Shown here: one piece after another, positions 1 to 7,368 of the stretch
Layout of the letters: every line of letters starts with the position of its first letter
How positions within the stretch are numbered: position 1 is the first letter of the stretch
From: Taibaiella sp041660405
Lineage (GTDB): Bacteria; Bacteroidota; Bacteroidia; Chitinophagales; Chitinophagaceae
Length of the DNA: 64,000 nt
Direction: 5' to 3'
Assembly: GCA_041660405.1 (NCBI GenBank)
Contig: JBAZWL010000019.1
Span: forward strand, 25,381-89,380
The notes under the pieces: model-generated
Told to the model about the DNA's origin: nothing
The model's database searches: none
Seen by the model: only the letters and a program-made list of their open reading frames with translations
Position numbers and translations under genes: made by a program

Positions 1-219
1 CGAAATTTCCTTTCGGGAATAGACACTCACGGACATCGCTATACTTCGCAGAAAAAATCAATGCAACCGGAGCAATATTTCAAGTCCATTTTATCGATCA
101 AAGCCAACGAGATTTCAACTATTCACCAACAAATTGCTGATGACCTGAATTCATCATACCAGGTAATATCGTCGCTGTTGAGAAAATGGAACAATTCTGT
201 GCCAATTCACAAGCTTTGA
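1..219 (+). CDS. C-terminal end of a possible Crp/Fnr-type HTH protein (partial)
   Basis: This reading frame is open from the left edge of the window and ends in TGA at 217-219, leaving 72 residues. The segment around IADDLNSSYQVISSLLRK resembles the winged-helix recognition region of Crp/Fnr regulators, where a pattern like IA..L.tsre.vsrlLk is usual. The last residues (WNNSVPIHKL) do not continue the family pattern well, so the end may be diverged or truncated. The N-terminal part lies outside the window, so the assignment is tentative. Its 3' end overlaps the convergent HTH gene by about 13 bases. Confidence 0.4.
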   Translation, partial: RNFLSGIDTHGHRYTSQKKSMQPEQYFKSILSIKANEISTIHQQIADDLNSSYQVISSLLRKWNNSVPIHKL

Positions 220-425
220 ATTATAGATAAAGGATAATCTGTTATTTCTTCCATCGTCACGCCCAATATGCCAGCAATTTTCTCTATCCTCTCCTGGCTT
301 ATTCCAATTATTCCATTTTCCATCTTGCCATAGTTGGCATGGCTCATGCTCAAAATTTGCGCCATATATTTTTGCGTATAATTCCGCAGCAAACGAATTT
401 TCTTGATATTGTTTCCTACACTCAT
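207..425 (-). CDS. Small XRE-family helix-turn-helix regulator
   Basis: This protein of about 72 residues is essentially one Cro/C1-type HTH domain. The frame shows IKKIRLLRNYTQKYMAQILS, then MSHANYGKMENG, then an amphipathic segment ending VTMEEITDY, which is the usual order of the five XRE helices. Such stand-alone domains bind operator DNA as dimers and often act as repressors. The in-frame ATG at 437 gives four more residues; the ATG at 425 is preferred because a GGGGAA stretch lies just upstream. There is no effector domain and no evident partner. Regulatory target unknown. Confidence 0.8.
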   Translation of the reverse strand: MSVGNNIKKIRLLRNYTQKYMAQILSMSHANYGKMENGIIGISQERIEKIAGILGVTMEEITDYPLSIIQSL

Positions 426-463
426 AGTATTCCCCATTTACAGCTATGTGGCTTTTGAATGAA

Positions 464-1060
464 TCAATCTTTAATCCAGCATCTCAACAAGGTATTAAAG
501 CTCGCCACCAGACGGTATCCTGACGGAACTACTTCACGAAAGCTGTGATAAGTAACCAGCCGTGTACCACCAGGTTTCCCTTCCAACGCCTTTAATAAAT
601 AATGGGTATAATATTCATATAGACTTAAGGAGTGATCAATACTTTCATCTATGCGAAACTCCTCATCAACCAGGTTTTCATAAAAAGAATTATAGAAATA
701 GAAATGATCAAACTTGCTTAAGTCAAGCTGGGTAAAGTTTCCATGTATGAAGACTGCATTGTCTATTGCAGTAAGTTGTTTCACGTTTTCAGCTAGTTGG
801 ACCAGTTCTTTGCGTTGCTCCACACCAAAAAAATGACTATCCGGATAACGCTGTCCACCCACCAGGCAAAATTTACCTATACCAGATCCGACATCAAGGA
901 TACGGGAGCCAGGTTCCTCTGCTAAAAAGCCAGCAGCCATTGCAGCTATGGCAACAGGAGTCCAGTGTTTATCCGAAAGCTGCCGTACAGACCTGGGATA
1001 TAAACGATCGAAATGCTCATCACTTTCAAAATGTGAGGTATCTGATAAAGTTGTCGTCAT
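464..1060 (-). CDS. Class I SAM-dependent methyltransferase (paralogue 1)
   Basis: A 198-residue Rossmann-fold methyltransferase. Motif I, ILDVGSGIGKFCLVG (residues about 56-70), binds S-adenosylmethionine, an acidic residue after GVEQRKE fits motif II, and HGNFTQLDLSKFDHFYFYNSF forms the substrate-side segment. It is clearly paralogous to the product at 3203-3808, sharing HWTPVA, SGIGKFCL and FDHFYF.NSFYENL. The substrate is unknown. It is the last gene of a minus-strand run that also holds a GcvH-like protein and a SulP transporter, and it starts 2 bases after the GcvH-like stop, so co-transcription is likely. Confidence 0.85.
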   Translation of the reverse strand: MTTTLSDTSHFESDEHFDRLYPRSVRQLSDKHWTPVAIAAMAAGFLAEEPGSRILDVGSGIGKFCLVGGQRYPDSHFFGVEQRKELVQLAENVKQLTAIDNAVFIHGNFTQLDLSKFDHFYFYNSFYENLVDEEFRIDESIDHSLSLYEYYTHYLLKALEGKPGGTRLVTYHSFREVVPSGYRLVASFNTLLRCWIKD

Positions 1061-1062
1061 GC

Positions 1063-1482
1063 TTAAAGGTTAGAATTGATAGGTGAAAGACCTGATGGAA
1101 ACCGTTTTGCATATAAAGTATGATGCAACAAATGCTTATTGTTTCCTTGCAGTTGCGGATGAACCTTAAACAACCATCCTGCCTCCTCGGGCTGCTCTGT
1201 AATCATTTCCCATTGGCCTTTTTCAATAATACTATTTACCTCAATCAACATACAGGCAACAGGCGCATACATTGGGATAATATACTCCTTGTAGTGAAGG
1301 TTAAGCAACACGGTACCCTGCTCCAGCCTATCTCCTTTTTTGTGGTTAAACAACCTGATGTCATCAATTTTAGGAATGCCTGTCAACTTAAACCGGGCTA
1401 TACCTGTAAAGGCAGCAGCTCCACTAAAATGGATCCAGTCATGCTCCCTGGTGTAAAATAATTCGTCGGATAATAAGTGCAT
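1063..1482 (-). CDS. Glycine cleavage H-like (lipoyl-domain) protein
   Basis: The 139-residue product follows the GcvH layout: YTREHDWIHF near the start, a beta-sandwich core, YAPVACMLIEVNSII matching the P.sG.V.evN segment, and AGWLFKVHP matching the gWl.ki end. In true H protein the lipoylated lysine lies in ESVKA, eight residues before the YSP proline. Here that position is glutamate and the lysine is one residue earlier (HYKEYIIPMYAP). Lipoylation is therefore uncertain. The protein is not beside glycine-cleavage genes but between two methyltransferase paralogues and a SulP transporter, like other stand-alone GcvH-like proteins of unknown role. Confidence 0.7.
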   Translation of the reverse strand: MHLLSDELFYTREHDWIHFSGAAAFTGIARFKLTGIPKIDDIRLFNHKKGDRLEQGTVLLNLHYKEYIIPMYAPVACMLIEVNSIIEKGQWEMITEQPEEAGWLFKVHPQLQGNNKHLLHHTLYAKRFPSGLSPINSNL

Positions 1483-1544
1483 ATTTATGAATAATAAAGT
1501 TTCGAGAAATACTCATGTTGATATTTGTTTCAATCTTGTTCCGG

Positions 1545-3206
1545 TTAATCATGCAAGATCTCACGGGCTCTCTGTATGGCCCCTTCAAAAGTATCTTTTA
1601 TATTTGCTTTACCTATTTTGAATTGTAGTCTTGATTTTTTCAACTCTTCCATAACCTTATCATTATTGATTTCTGCCAGTACCAACTTAGTTCCCTTCTT
1701 TTGTGCATCGTCACTTACTTTCTTTAAAACCTTTATACCGGTAGCATCAATTATGGGTACGTTTCGCATGCGTAGAATCAATACCCTTGCAGGTTTCCCA
1801 ATGATGTTCATCGCATCCTGAAATTTATAAGCCGCTCCAAAAAACAAGGGGCCATTGATTTCAAACACATTGACCTCCTTAGGTAAAGAATATTCTTTTA
1901 CTTCATCCTCCTTCGCATCTTCGGAGGCATACGTCAACTGGCGGACAGAACTTATTTTCATGATGTTGTGCATAAAAAGAAAAGATGCCAGGATCATACC
2001 TATCTCTATAGCTACTGTCAGGTCTACCAGTACTGTTAATAAAAAAGTAATGAGTAATATAGCTGCATCGCTTCTGGAGCCTTTGAGTATGGAAATAAAG
2101 CTTTCCATTTCACTCATGTTATAAGCTACTACGATCAAGATGCCGGCAAGCGTTGCCATAGGAATTAAAGCAGCCCAACGGCCTACAAAAAGCATAATGA
2201 TCAATAAGGTAATGGCATGGATAATGCCTGCTATAGGCGTTTTCCCACCGTTTTTAATATTGGTGGCAGTGCGGGCAATTGCTCCGGTAGCTGGTATGCC
2301 CCCAAAGATGGATGAAAATATATTGGCTATTCCCTGGGCAATCAGCTCTGTGTTGGAACGATGTTTTCCACCAGTCATACCATCTGCTACTACAGCAGAC
2401 AAAAGGGATTCTATTCCTCCTAACAAGGCTATAGTAAAAGCCGGGCCTATAAGGTGTTGAATGGTCTCCAGATCCAGGTTCGGTAACGACGGTGCGGGCA
2501 AGGTAGATGAAATGGTTCCAAAGTGGCTACCAATAGTTTCTACAGGCAACCTGAACAGTTGGACCACTATCGTTGTAGCCATTATGGCCACTAAAGAACC
2601 CGGTACTTTTTGTGTTACCCTGGACCAGAATGTTATGATCAATAAAGTGGAAACACCAATGGCAATTGCATACCCATTAACGGAGGAAAAGTGTTGAATA
2701 TAAGCAGACCATTTATGAATAAAATCTGCGGGTACGGCCCCCATGTTCAAACCAAAAAAATCTTTCATCTGGGAAGAAAAAATGATGACTGCGATCCCGG
2801 TGGTAAATCCTACAATTAATGGATATGGTATAAACTTGATAACATTGCCCAACTTAGCTATGCCCATAAACACAAGTAATATTCCGGCCATAAATGTGGC
2901 CATAATCAATCCATGAACGCCAAATTGCTGTACTATACCATATACGATAACAATAAAAGCACCTGTTGGCCCTCCTATTTGCACACGGCTTCCTCCTAAG
3001 GCTGAAATAATAAAACCGGCTATGATAGCCGTAAATATTCCTTTTTCGGGCGAAACACCGGAAGCAATGGCAAAGGCAATAGCCAACGGTAGGGCTACAA
3101 TCCCGACAATAATCCCTGCAATCAGATCTTTGAAAAAAAGTTCCTTACTATAGCCTTTCAAGGCATCCAGAATTTTAGGACGGAACATGATCTTTATATT
3201 TTTCAT
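1545..3206 (-). CDS. SulP-family inorganic anion transporter with STAS domain
   Basis: A 553-residue inner-membrane transporter. The N-terminal three quarters has the SulP pattern: FFKDLIAGIIVGIVALPLAIAFAIASG, then GGSRVQIGGPTGAFIV, then around a dozen hydrophobic segments and GGIPATGAIARTATNIKNGGKTP. The last 130 residues form a cytoplasmic STAS domain (FEINGPLFFGAAYKF, VPIIDATGIKVL). Family members move sulfate, bicarbonate or related anions with Na+ or H+; the substrate cannot be read from sequence. The start at 3206 is chosen because its ATG overlaps the upstream methyltransferase stop as ATGA, which implies translational coupling. A longer start at 3224 is possible. Confidence 0.93.
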   Translation of the reverse strand: MKNIKIMFRPKILDALKGYSKELFFKDLIAGIIVGIVALPLAIAFAIASGVSPEKGIFTAIIAGFIISALGGSRVQIGGPTGAFIVIVYGIVQQFGVHGLIMATFMAGILLVFMGIAKLGNVIKFIPYPLIVGFTTGIAVIIFSSQMKDFFGLNMGAVPADFIHKWSAYIQHFSSVNGYAIAIGVSTLLIITFWSRVTQKVPGSLVAIMATTIVVQLFRLPVETIGSHFGTISSTLPAPSLPNLDLETIQHLIGPAFTIALLGGIESLLSAVVADGMTGGKHRSNTELIAQGIANIFSSIFGGIPATGAIARTATNIKNGGKTPIAGIIHAITLLIIMLFVGRWAALIPMATLAGILIVVAYNMSEMESFISILKGSRSDAAILLITFLLTVLVDLTVAIEIGMILASFLFMHNIMKISSVRQLTYASEDAKEDEVKEYSLPKEVNVFEINGPLFFGAAYKFQDAMNIIGKPARVLILRMRNVPIIDATGIKVLKKVSDDAQKKGTKLVLAEINNDKVMEELKKSRLQFKIGKANIKDTFEGAIQRAREILHD

Positions 3207-3808
3207 ACACCCCTTTTGATCCAAAAATTCAGGTTTCCCCCTTCCAGCGTATCTACAAGATCATAGCTGAGCGGAATTTCCTCATATAAAGAATGATACG
3301 TTGCTATCCGTGTGCCTCTGGGCATTAGCTGCAGGCTACCGTGCAAATGGCGTACATAGTATCGATACAGCTCTTCCGAATAATCAACATTATGGTCAAT
3401 CCGGCCCTCATCATTTAAGTTTTCGTAAAAGGAGTTGAAAAAATAGAAGTGATCAAACTGCAGGAGATTTAACTGCGTGAAATTGCCATGTATAAAAGAA
3501 ACGTTGGAAACGCCAATCTGCTTTTGTGCCCTTTGGGCCTCTTCGAGTACATATTCCCTTTGTTCAATACCGTAAAAGAAATGCCTGGGAGCGAAGCAAG
3601 CTCCTGCCAGGCAGAACTTACCCGCACCACTTCCAATATCAAGGATTTTGGCTGGAGGGCCTGAAGTTAAGAAATCTGTGGCCAGCCTTGCAACCTGGAG
3701 CGGAGTCCAATGCTGTTGGGCCATGGCTTGTATCACATGGGAATAAAGGTCATTAAAATCGGTATCGGTTTTCAGGTATTTTTTTTGTTGTTGTATCTGG
3801 CGTTCCAT
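3203..3808 (-). CDS. Class I SAM-dependent methyltransferase (paralogue 2)
   Basis: A 201-residue methyltransferase with SAM motif I ILDIGSGAGKFCLAG and the same HGNFTQLNLLQFDHFYFFNSFYENL block as the paralogue at 464-1060. It is the first gene of a minus-strand operon that continues ATGA-coupled into the SulP transporter and then the GcvH-like gene and second methyltransferase. A -7 box (TAATTTTG on the minus strand, 3945-3952) and a Crp/Fnr palindrome at 3998-4009 lie upstream, so the operon probably belongs to the local Crp/Fnr regulon. Substrate unknown. Confidence 0.85.
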   Translation of the reverse strand: MERQIQQQKKYLKTDTDFNDLYSHVIQAMAQQHWTPLQVARLATDFLTSGPPAKILDIGSGAGKFCLAGACFAPRHFFYGIEQREYVLEEAQRAQKQIGVSNVSFIHGNFTQLNLLQFDHFYFFNSFYENLNDEGRIDHNVDYSEELYRYYVRHLHGSLQLMPRGTRIATYHSLYEEIPLSYDLVDTLEGGNLNFWIKRGV

Positions 3809-3944
3809 GTATCGTGCTATTGCCCTTATTCTTTTTAATCATCTAAATGGATAAATGCAATGAGTATGCTATATATATTCTAATCAGCCCGTTTCCACTT
3901 GCATCATACAAGAGATTTGAAGAACTTATCGTAAGTTGCAGGTG

Positions 3945-4009
3945 CAAAATTATCCGGGAATTGAACGCGCATTTTTATAATTCCTCACCTTAAAATGTGA
4001 TAAGAATCA
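3945..4009 (-). promoter_or_regulatory. Promoter of the methyltransferase/SulP operon with Crp/Fnr palindrome
   Basis: A perfect TGATAAGAATCA palindrome (TGAT-N4-ATCA) lies at 3998-4009. A Bacteroidota -7 element TAATTTTG reads leftwards at 3945-3952. The palindrome centre is about 51.5 bases from the box, two helical turns further than at the other regulated promoters here. That spacing resembles a class I Crp-type site. The palindrome is also about 30 bases before the divergent Crp/Fnr gene and could autoregulate it. Confidence 0.55.
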
Positions 4010-4038
4010 TTTTTTGATGTTTAAATATTCTTTATGAA

Positions 4039-4746
4039 ATGAGCCTAAGAGGAATTTTTCCGATTGACAAATGGGATTTTAATTCCGACTCTGTTTTTAC
4101 CAATTTTCCTGCCAAAGATTATGAGGAAATGACTAAGCATGCCCGGGAAGAAAAATATAAAAAGGGGCAAACCATTTTCAGAGAAGGAGGATTTCCTACA
4201 GGGATCTATTATATACTGGAAGGAAAAGTAAAAAAGTACAAGGTTGATAACTTCGAAAAGGAACAGATTATATACGTTGCCAATACAGGTGAACTAATCG
4301 GTTATCATGCGGTTTTATCTACAGAACGTTATCCTGACTCGGCAACTGCCCTGGAGGAATGTATCATTTTATTTATTCCTAAAGAGGACTTTTTGAGGGT
4401 GTTGGAACAATCTCCTACCCTCTCAACAAGGTTACTTAAGATGCTTAGCCATGAGTTTACAGTGCTCGCTAATAGCATTACCATATTCGCTCAAAGGCCG
4501 GTAAGGGAGCGCCTTGCAATTGCCTTGATTGTTTTGAGAGAAAAATTTAAGAAGGGAACTCCTGAAGGACAGCCGATTGCTATAAACATTAGCCGGGAAG
4601 ATATCGCAAGCATGGCCGGAACAACTAGGGAAAATGTGGTACGGCTACTTCGTGAATTTAAAGATGATAAATTAATAGAAACACAGGGAAGAAAAATCCG
4701 GGTATTGGATATCAAAAAAATGATAGCCGTTTCCAACTATCAGTAA
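4039..4746 (+). CDS. Crp/Fnr-family transcriptional regulator
   Basis: A 235-residue protein with an N-terminal cNMP-binding-type beta barrel (about residues 20-130; KKGQTIFREGGFPTGIYYILEGKVKKY) and a C-terminal winged helix (about 170-225; ISREDIASMAGTTRENVVRLLREFKDDKLI). The recognition helix keeps the R-E-x-x-x-R arrangement of Crp. There is no N-terminal cysteine cluster, so it is not a 4Fe-4S Fnr. The effector ligand is unknown. It is the best local candidate, with the receiver-Crp fusion at 14449-15507, to bind the TGA-N6-TCA palindromes found upstream of stress genes across the next 26 kb. Confidence 0.92.
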   Translation: MSLRGIFPIDKWDFNSDSVFTNFPAKDYEEMTKHAREEKYKKGQTIFREGGFPTGIYYILEGKVKKYKVDNFEKEQIIYVANTGELIGYHAVLSTERYPDSATALEECIILFIPKEDFLRVLEQSPTLSTRLLKMLSHEFTVLANSITIFAQRPVRERLAIALIVLREKFKKGTPEGQPIAINISREDIASMAGTTRENVVRLLREFKDDKLIETQGRKIRVLDIKKMIAVSNYQ

Positions 4747-4747
4747 T

Positions 4748-5000
4748 AAATTTCACTTACAAAGTAAAGCGATAGTTAGCAATCTTGTCTCTCGCGAAAA
4801 GGTGGCCTTGTATAATATCCTTATCATCTCCGTTTTCGCACTGGAATACGTAATCAAGTCTGCATTAGGCTACGATACTTACTGGTTGGTAATGGTCGCT
4901 ACAATGCTGATAGGAATCTATGAACTCAGTTCAATCATGGAGAACTTACTTGTTATAAATCCGAACCTGGTATTCATCAAGAGCTTTATAAAACTCAATG
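4748..5000 (+). pseudogene. Remnant of a phage-type holin gene
   Basis: An open frame with no plausible start of its own reads through REKVALYNILIISVFALEY and later ELSSIMENLLVINPNLVF. That matches the C-terminal half of Bacteroidota phage-holin family proteins: a YN.LI..F.LE hydrophobic segment, a second hydrophobic segment, then e..SI.EN. The 5' half, with the first membrane segment, is missing, and the 3' end runs into the convergent RNase H gene without the usual tail. A GTG at 4802 would give only a truncated peptide. Confidence 0.55.
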
Positions 5001-5014
5001 TTATATGCAGTATA

Positions 5015-5755
5015 TCAGTTGAACAAATTGTTTTCTTGATTTGTAATGTCTCTTTTTGCGCCCTCTAGTAAGTACATTGTCTTACAACTTGGGCAAAAAA
5101 GGAAGTACTCGTAATAATATGTCTGGCCTGGCTTCGCTACTTTCCTTTTTGTTGGCTTTTTCACAACACTTGTCCCACATTTTCTGCATGCATCTCCTTC
5201 CTCACTAACCTTATTTTTTGGGGAGTTATTTTGAACGTAATCTCCTTCACTCATTTCATCATCTTGAAATTGTGTTGGCTGGTAACCAACGTCAACAAGT
5301 AAATTGTCGCCTCGTAAGGCTGCTAAAGCAAGTTCGTCGCATCTTTCATTTTCGACATGCCCTGCATGACCCTTAACCCAATTAAATTTTACTTTATGTT
5401 GTTCTGAAATAAGAGTTAATAGCCTGTCCCACAAATCAAAATTGATTGCTTTTTCAGTTTTTGTACGATACCAATTTTTTGCCTTCCATTTTTCCGCCCA
5501 ACCCTTTTCTATCCCATCAATTACATAACGAGAATCGGAGAATACATTCACAACTGACTTTGTTTTAAGCTTTTCGAGTCCGTAAATAACTCCCATAAGC
5601 TCCATTCTATTATTCGTTGTAAATTCGTAACCTTGACTAAACTCTCGTTTAATGCCCTTGTAAGACATGATTAAACCAAACCCACCTTTTCCTGGGTTAG
5701 GTTCAGCTCCACCGTCTGAATACAAGTTTACTTCTGGTATCTCATTCCAATCCAT
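5015..5755 (-). CDS. rnhA: Ribonuclease HI with C-terminal zinc-ribbon extension
   Basis: Residues about 8-148 form an RNase HI domain that cleaves the RNA strand of RNA-DNA hybrids. The catalytic set is visible: D14 in YSDGG, E52 in NNRMELMG, D74 in SDSRYV, H130/H133 in KGHAGH and D140 in CDELA. Bacterial RNase HI is usually near 150 residues; this one has 246. The extra tail carries two CxxC pairs (C190/C193 and C221/C224) separated by a basic stretch, typical of a zinc ribbon that could bind nucleic acid. It sits in an A+T-rich patch with phage and pseudogene remnants, which suggests acquisition by transfer. Confidence 0.9.
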   Translation of the reverse strand: MDWNEIPEVNLYSDGGAEPNPGKGGFGLIMSYKGIKREFSQGYEFTTNNRMELMGVIYGLEKLKTKSVVNVFSDSRYVIDGIEKGWAEKWKAKNWYRTKTEKAINFDLWDRLLTLISEQHKVKFNWVKGHAGHVENERCDELALAALRGDNLLVDVGYQPTQFQDDEMSEGDYVQNNSPKNKVSEEGDACRKCGTSVVKKPTKRKVAKPGQTYYYEYFLFCPSCKTMYLLEGAKRDITNQENNLFN

Positions 5756-6050
5756 GAAACAATGGTCAATTTATATTATGGGTAACTTATGAATAGACAC
5801 AACCATCCATCTTATAAGTCCTTGAATTATATTTTTTTTAGTAATGTGTGGTTAGAACTCCCGAAATCAATACAGAATACCCAAAGCACAATTAACTATC
5901 CTGCATATCGCGTATCCTACATACGTCTTTATAAAATATTACCTATAAACGGAAGTGGTAAGCCTGGAGAAACTGAAATATTAAAACAAAGCAATAAGGG
6001 CTGACTGTAAACAAAGGGTTGAGATACCTGCAAATTTAAAAATCAACGCC

Positions 6051-6461
6051 ATGCAAATAGAGGAAGTAAAAATAGAAATTTATGATAAGCGGGAAGAATC
6101 AATCTCGATAATGTACGTTCAGCAAATTTCAGATAACAAGTTTAGGATGATTGATAACGATATCTTCAATTGCAGACTGACACTGGGAACTGAATTTGAA
6201 ACAAGAATGAATAATGAAGGGAGGCACGAAATAATAAGAGTCACAAAAGAATCCGAATTTGTAACAAGACGCTTTCTCTTGACCACTCAATTTAAGGAAT
6301 CTGAATACAGATTATTAGGAGACGAAATAATGAAGCAGGGTGGATTTTGGCAAACTGATTTCGGTGGTATTGCAACAATTAATTTACCCAAAGAATGTAA
6401 CCTTGACCTTGACGAAATGTTCAAGATTTTTGAGTTCATGCCCACTGAAATAAAAGATTAA
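6051..6461 (+). CDS. Hypothetical protein, weakly DUF4265-like
   Basis: This 136-residue soluble protein has no signal peptide or membrane segment. The pattern IMYVQQISDNKFRMIDNDIFNCRLTLGTEFETR, followed by a helical stretch and WQTDFGGIATINLP, loosely resembles DUF4265-type small proteins, but I cannot confirm that. It ends 28 bases before the lipoprotein-like gene at 6490 and probably shares its transcript. A+T-rich composition and the position among remnants suggest an accessory gene. Function unknown. Confidence 0.6.
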   Translation: MQIEEVKIEIYDKREESISIMYVQQISDNKFRMIDNDIFNCRLTLGTEFETRMNNEGRHEIIRVTKESEFVTRRFLLTTQFKESEYRLLGDEIMKQGGFWQTDFGGIATINLPKECNLDLDEMFKIFEFMPTEIKD

Positions 6462-6489
6462 TCGCTTGACCAAAACTAACTATGGTTAT

Positions 6490-6891
6490 ATGAGGCAATT
6501 ACCAATAATGATATTGCTTTTCATGTTTTCTTGTTCTGGAACAGTAAAAAGCAATCTTAATGAAGAAAATGAAATGACATTTAGCGAGAATGAAATATTA
6601 GAACGGTTAGACTTAGCGTTTAAAGGAACGCCTGGCAAATATTTTCCAAAGGGACGGCCAGAAGATATTAAGTATAATTTCTTTCTTGACCTTGAGCACG
6701 GTTATTGTGAAACAGCAGGAACCAGAATTCATTTATATGCTGATTCAACAAGATGGGCTATTGTGCTAGAGAAAAGTGGCTATCAAAATCGTGAGATTTC
6801 TGCAGAAATAGAATTGGATTACATAGGAAACTGTTTTGATTATCCCATTGACAATTATCCCGAAAGAAACTATATAACAAACTCAAGCTGA
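6490..6891 (+). CDS. Putative lipoprotein, DUF7003-like
   Basis: The ATG at 6490 begins MRQLPIMILLFMFSCSGT, a short lipoprotein signal peptide with a lipobox ending at Cys. A TTG at 6466 would add eight residues but places a poor N-terminus before the signal. The mature part (ILERLDLAFKG, then LDLEHGYCETAGTRIHLYADSTRWAIVLEKSGYQNR and YIGNC) resembles small proteins annotated DUF7003, usually 130-160 residues and of unknown function. It follows the hypothetical gene at 6051 closely. Confidence 0.6.
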   Translation: MRQLPIMILLFMFSCSGTVKSNLNEENEMTFSENEILERLDLAFKGTPGKYFPKGRPEDIKYNFFLDLEHGYCETAGTRIHLYADSTRWAIVLEKSGYQNREISAEIELDYIGNCFDYPIDNYPERNYITNSS

Positions 6892-6906
6892 GTAATTCTT
6901 ATTCAC

Positions 6907-7257
6907 TCAGCAGAATTTGAAAGAATCGAGAATAAAGAAGGTACTGAAATGGAAGCTTTCGAGCTTTGTTATTTCTCTTAAAGCATTACGGCTTCTCGTA
7001 TCCTGGTACCATGAAATGGAAGCAACCAATATGATTGCTCCAGCAAGAAAAAAACCATCACTTATGCTTTCATTCAAAAAATATACAGCGGAGGCAACCA
7101 ACAATAAGATGATCATAGGTTCCCTGACTAGCCTTCCTACCTGAATTAAAAAGGCGTAGTGCTTTTTGTAACTGAGCAGGTTATAACCGTGCACCGCTCT
7201 GGATGCGATAACTTCAGCGTCGGTTAATCCCTTAATATCTTTTTCAGCAAGAGGCAT
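6907..7257 (-). pseudogene. N-terminal stub of a P-type cation ATPase
   Basis: The first 104 residues match the N-terminus of P2-type cation ATPases: an actuator-side start (GLTDAEVIASRAVHGYNLLSY), two membrane segments beginning REPMIILLLVASAVYFL, and WYQDTRSRNALREITKLESF. The frame then ends in an unrelated 12-residue tail with a stop. The TGES, DKTGT and TGDGVND motifs are absent, so this is a 5' fragment of a gene normally near 850 codons. It is not a fragment of the intact ATPase at 8795, which has a different N-terminus. Confidence 0.75.
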
Positions 7258-7291
7258 GTATAAATGAATTTCATTAAAACGAAAAAAGTTT

Positions 7292-7313
7292 TGCCTGTCT
7301 GGAAAGACAGGCA
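7292..7313 (-). terminator. Intrinsic terminator-like hairpin
   Basis: TGCCTGTCT (7292-7300) and AGACAGGCA (7305-7313) form a perfect 9-bp stem around a GGAA loop. Read leftwards it is followed by AAAACTTTTTTC, a T-rich run. It lies after the stop of the minus-strand gene at 7369-8433. Confidence 0.6.
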
Positions 7314-7368
7314 GTGTAAGGGTTTATGGGGGCAAGGAGATGATACATAACGCTAACTGTCTTTAAAT

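Noticed and set aside
5789..6004. A 71-codon plus-strand frame between the RNase H and hypothetical genes
   Set aside because: Composition is irregular, there is no ribosome site or family resemblance, and it looks like a chance frame in A+T-rich DNA.
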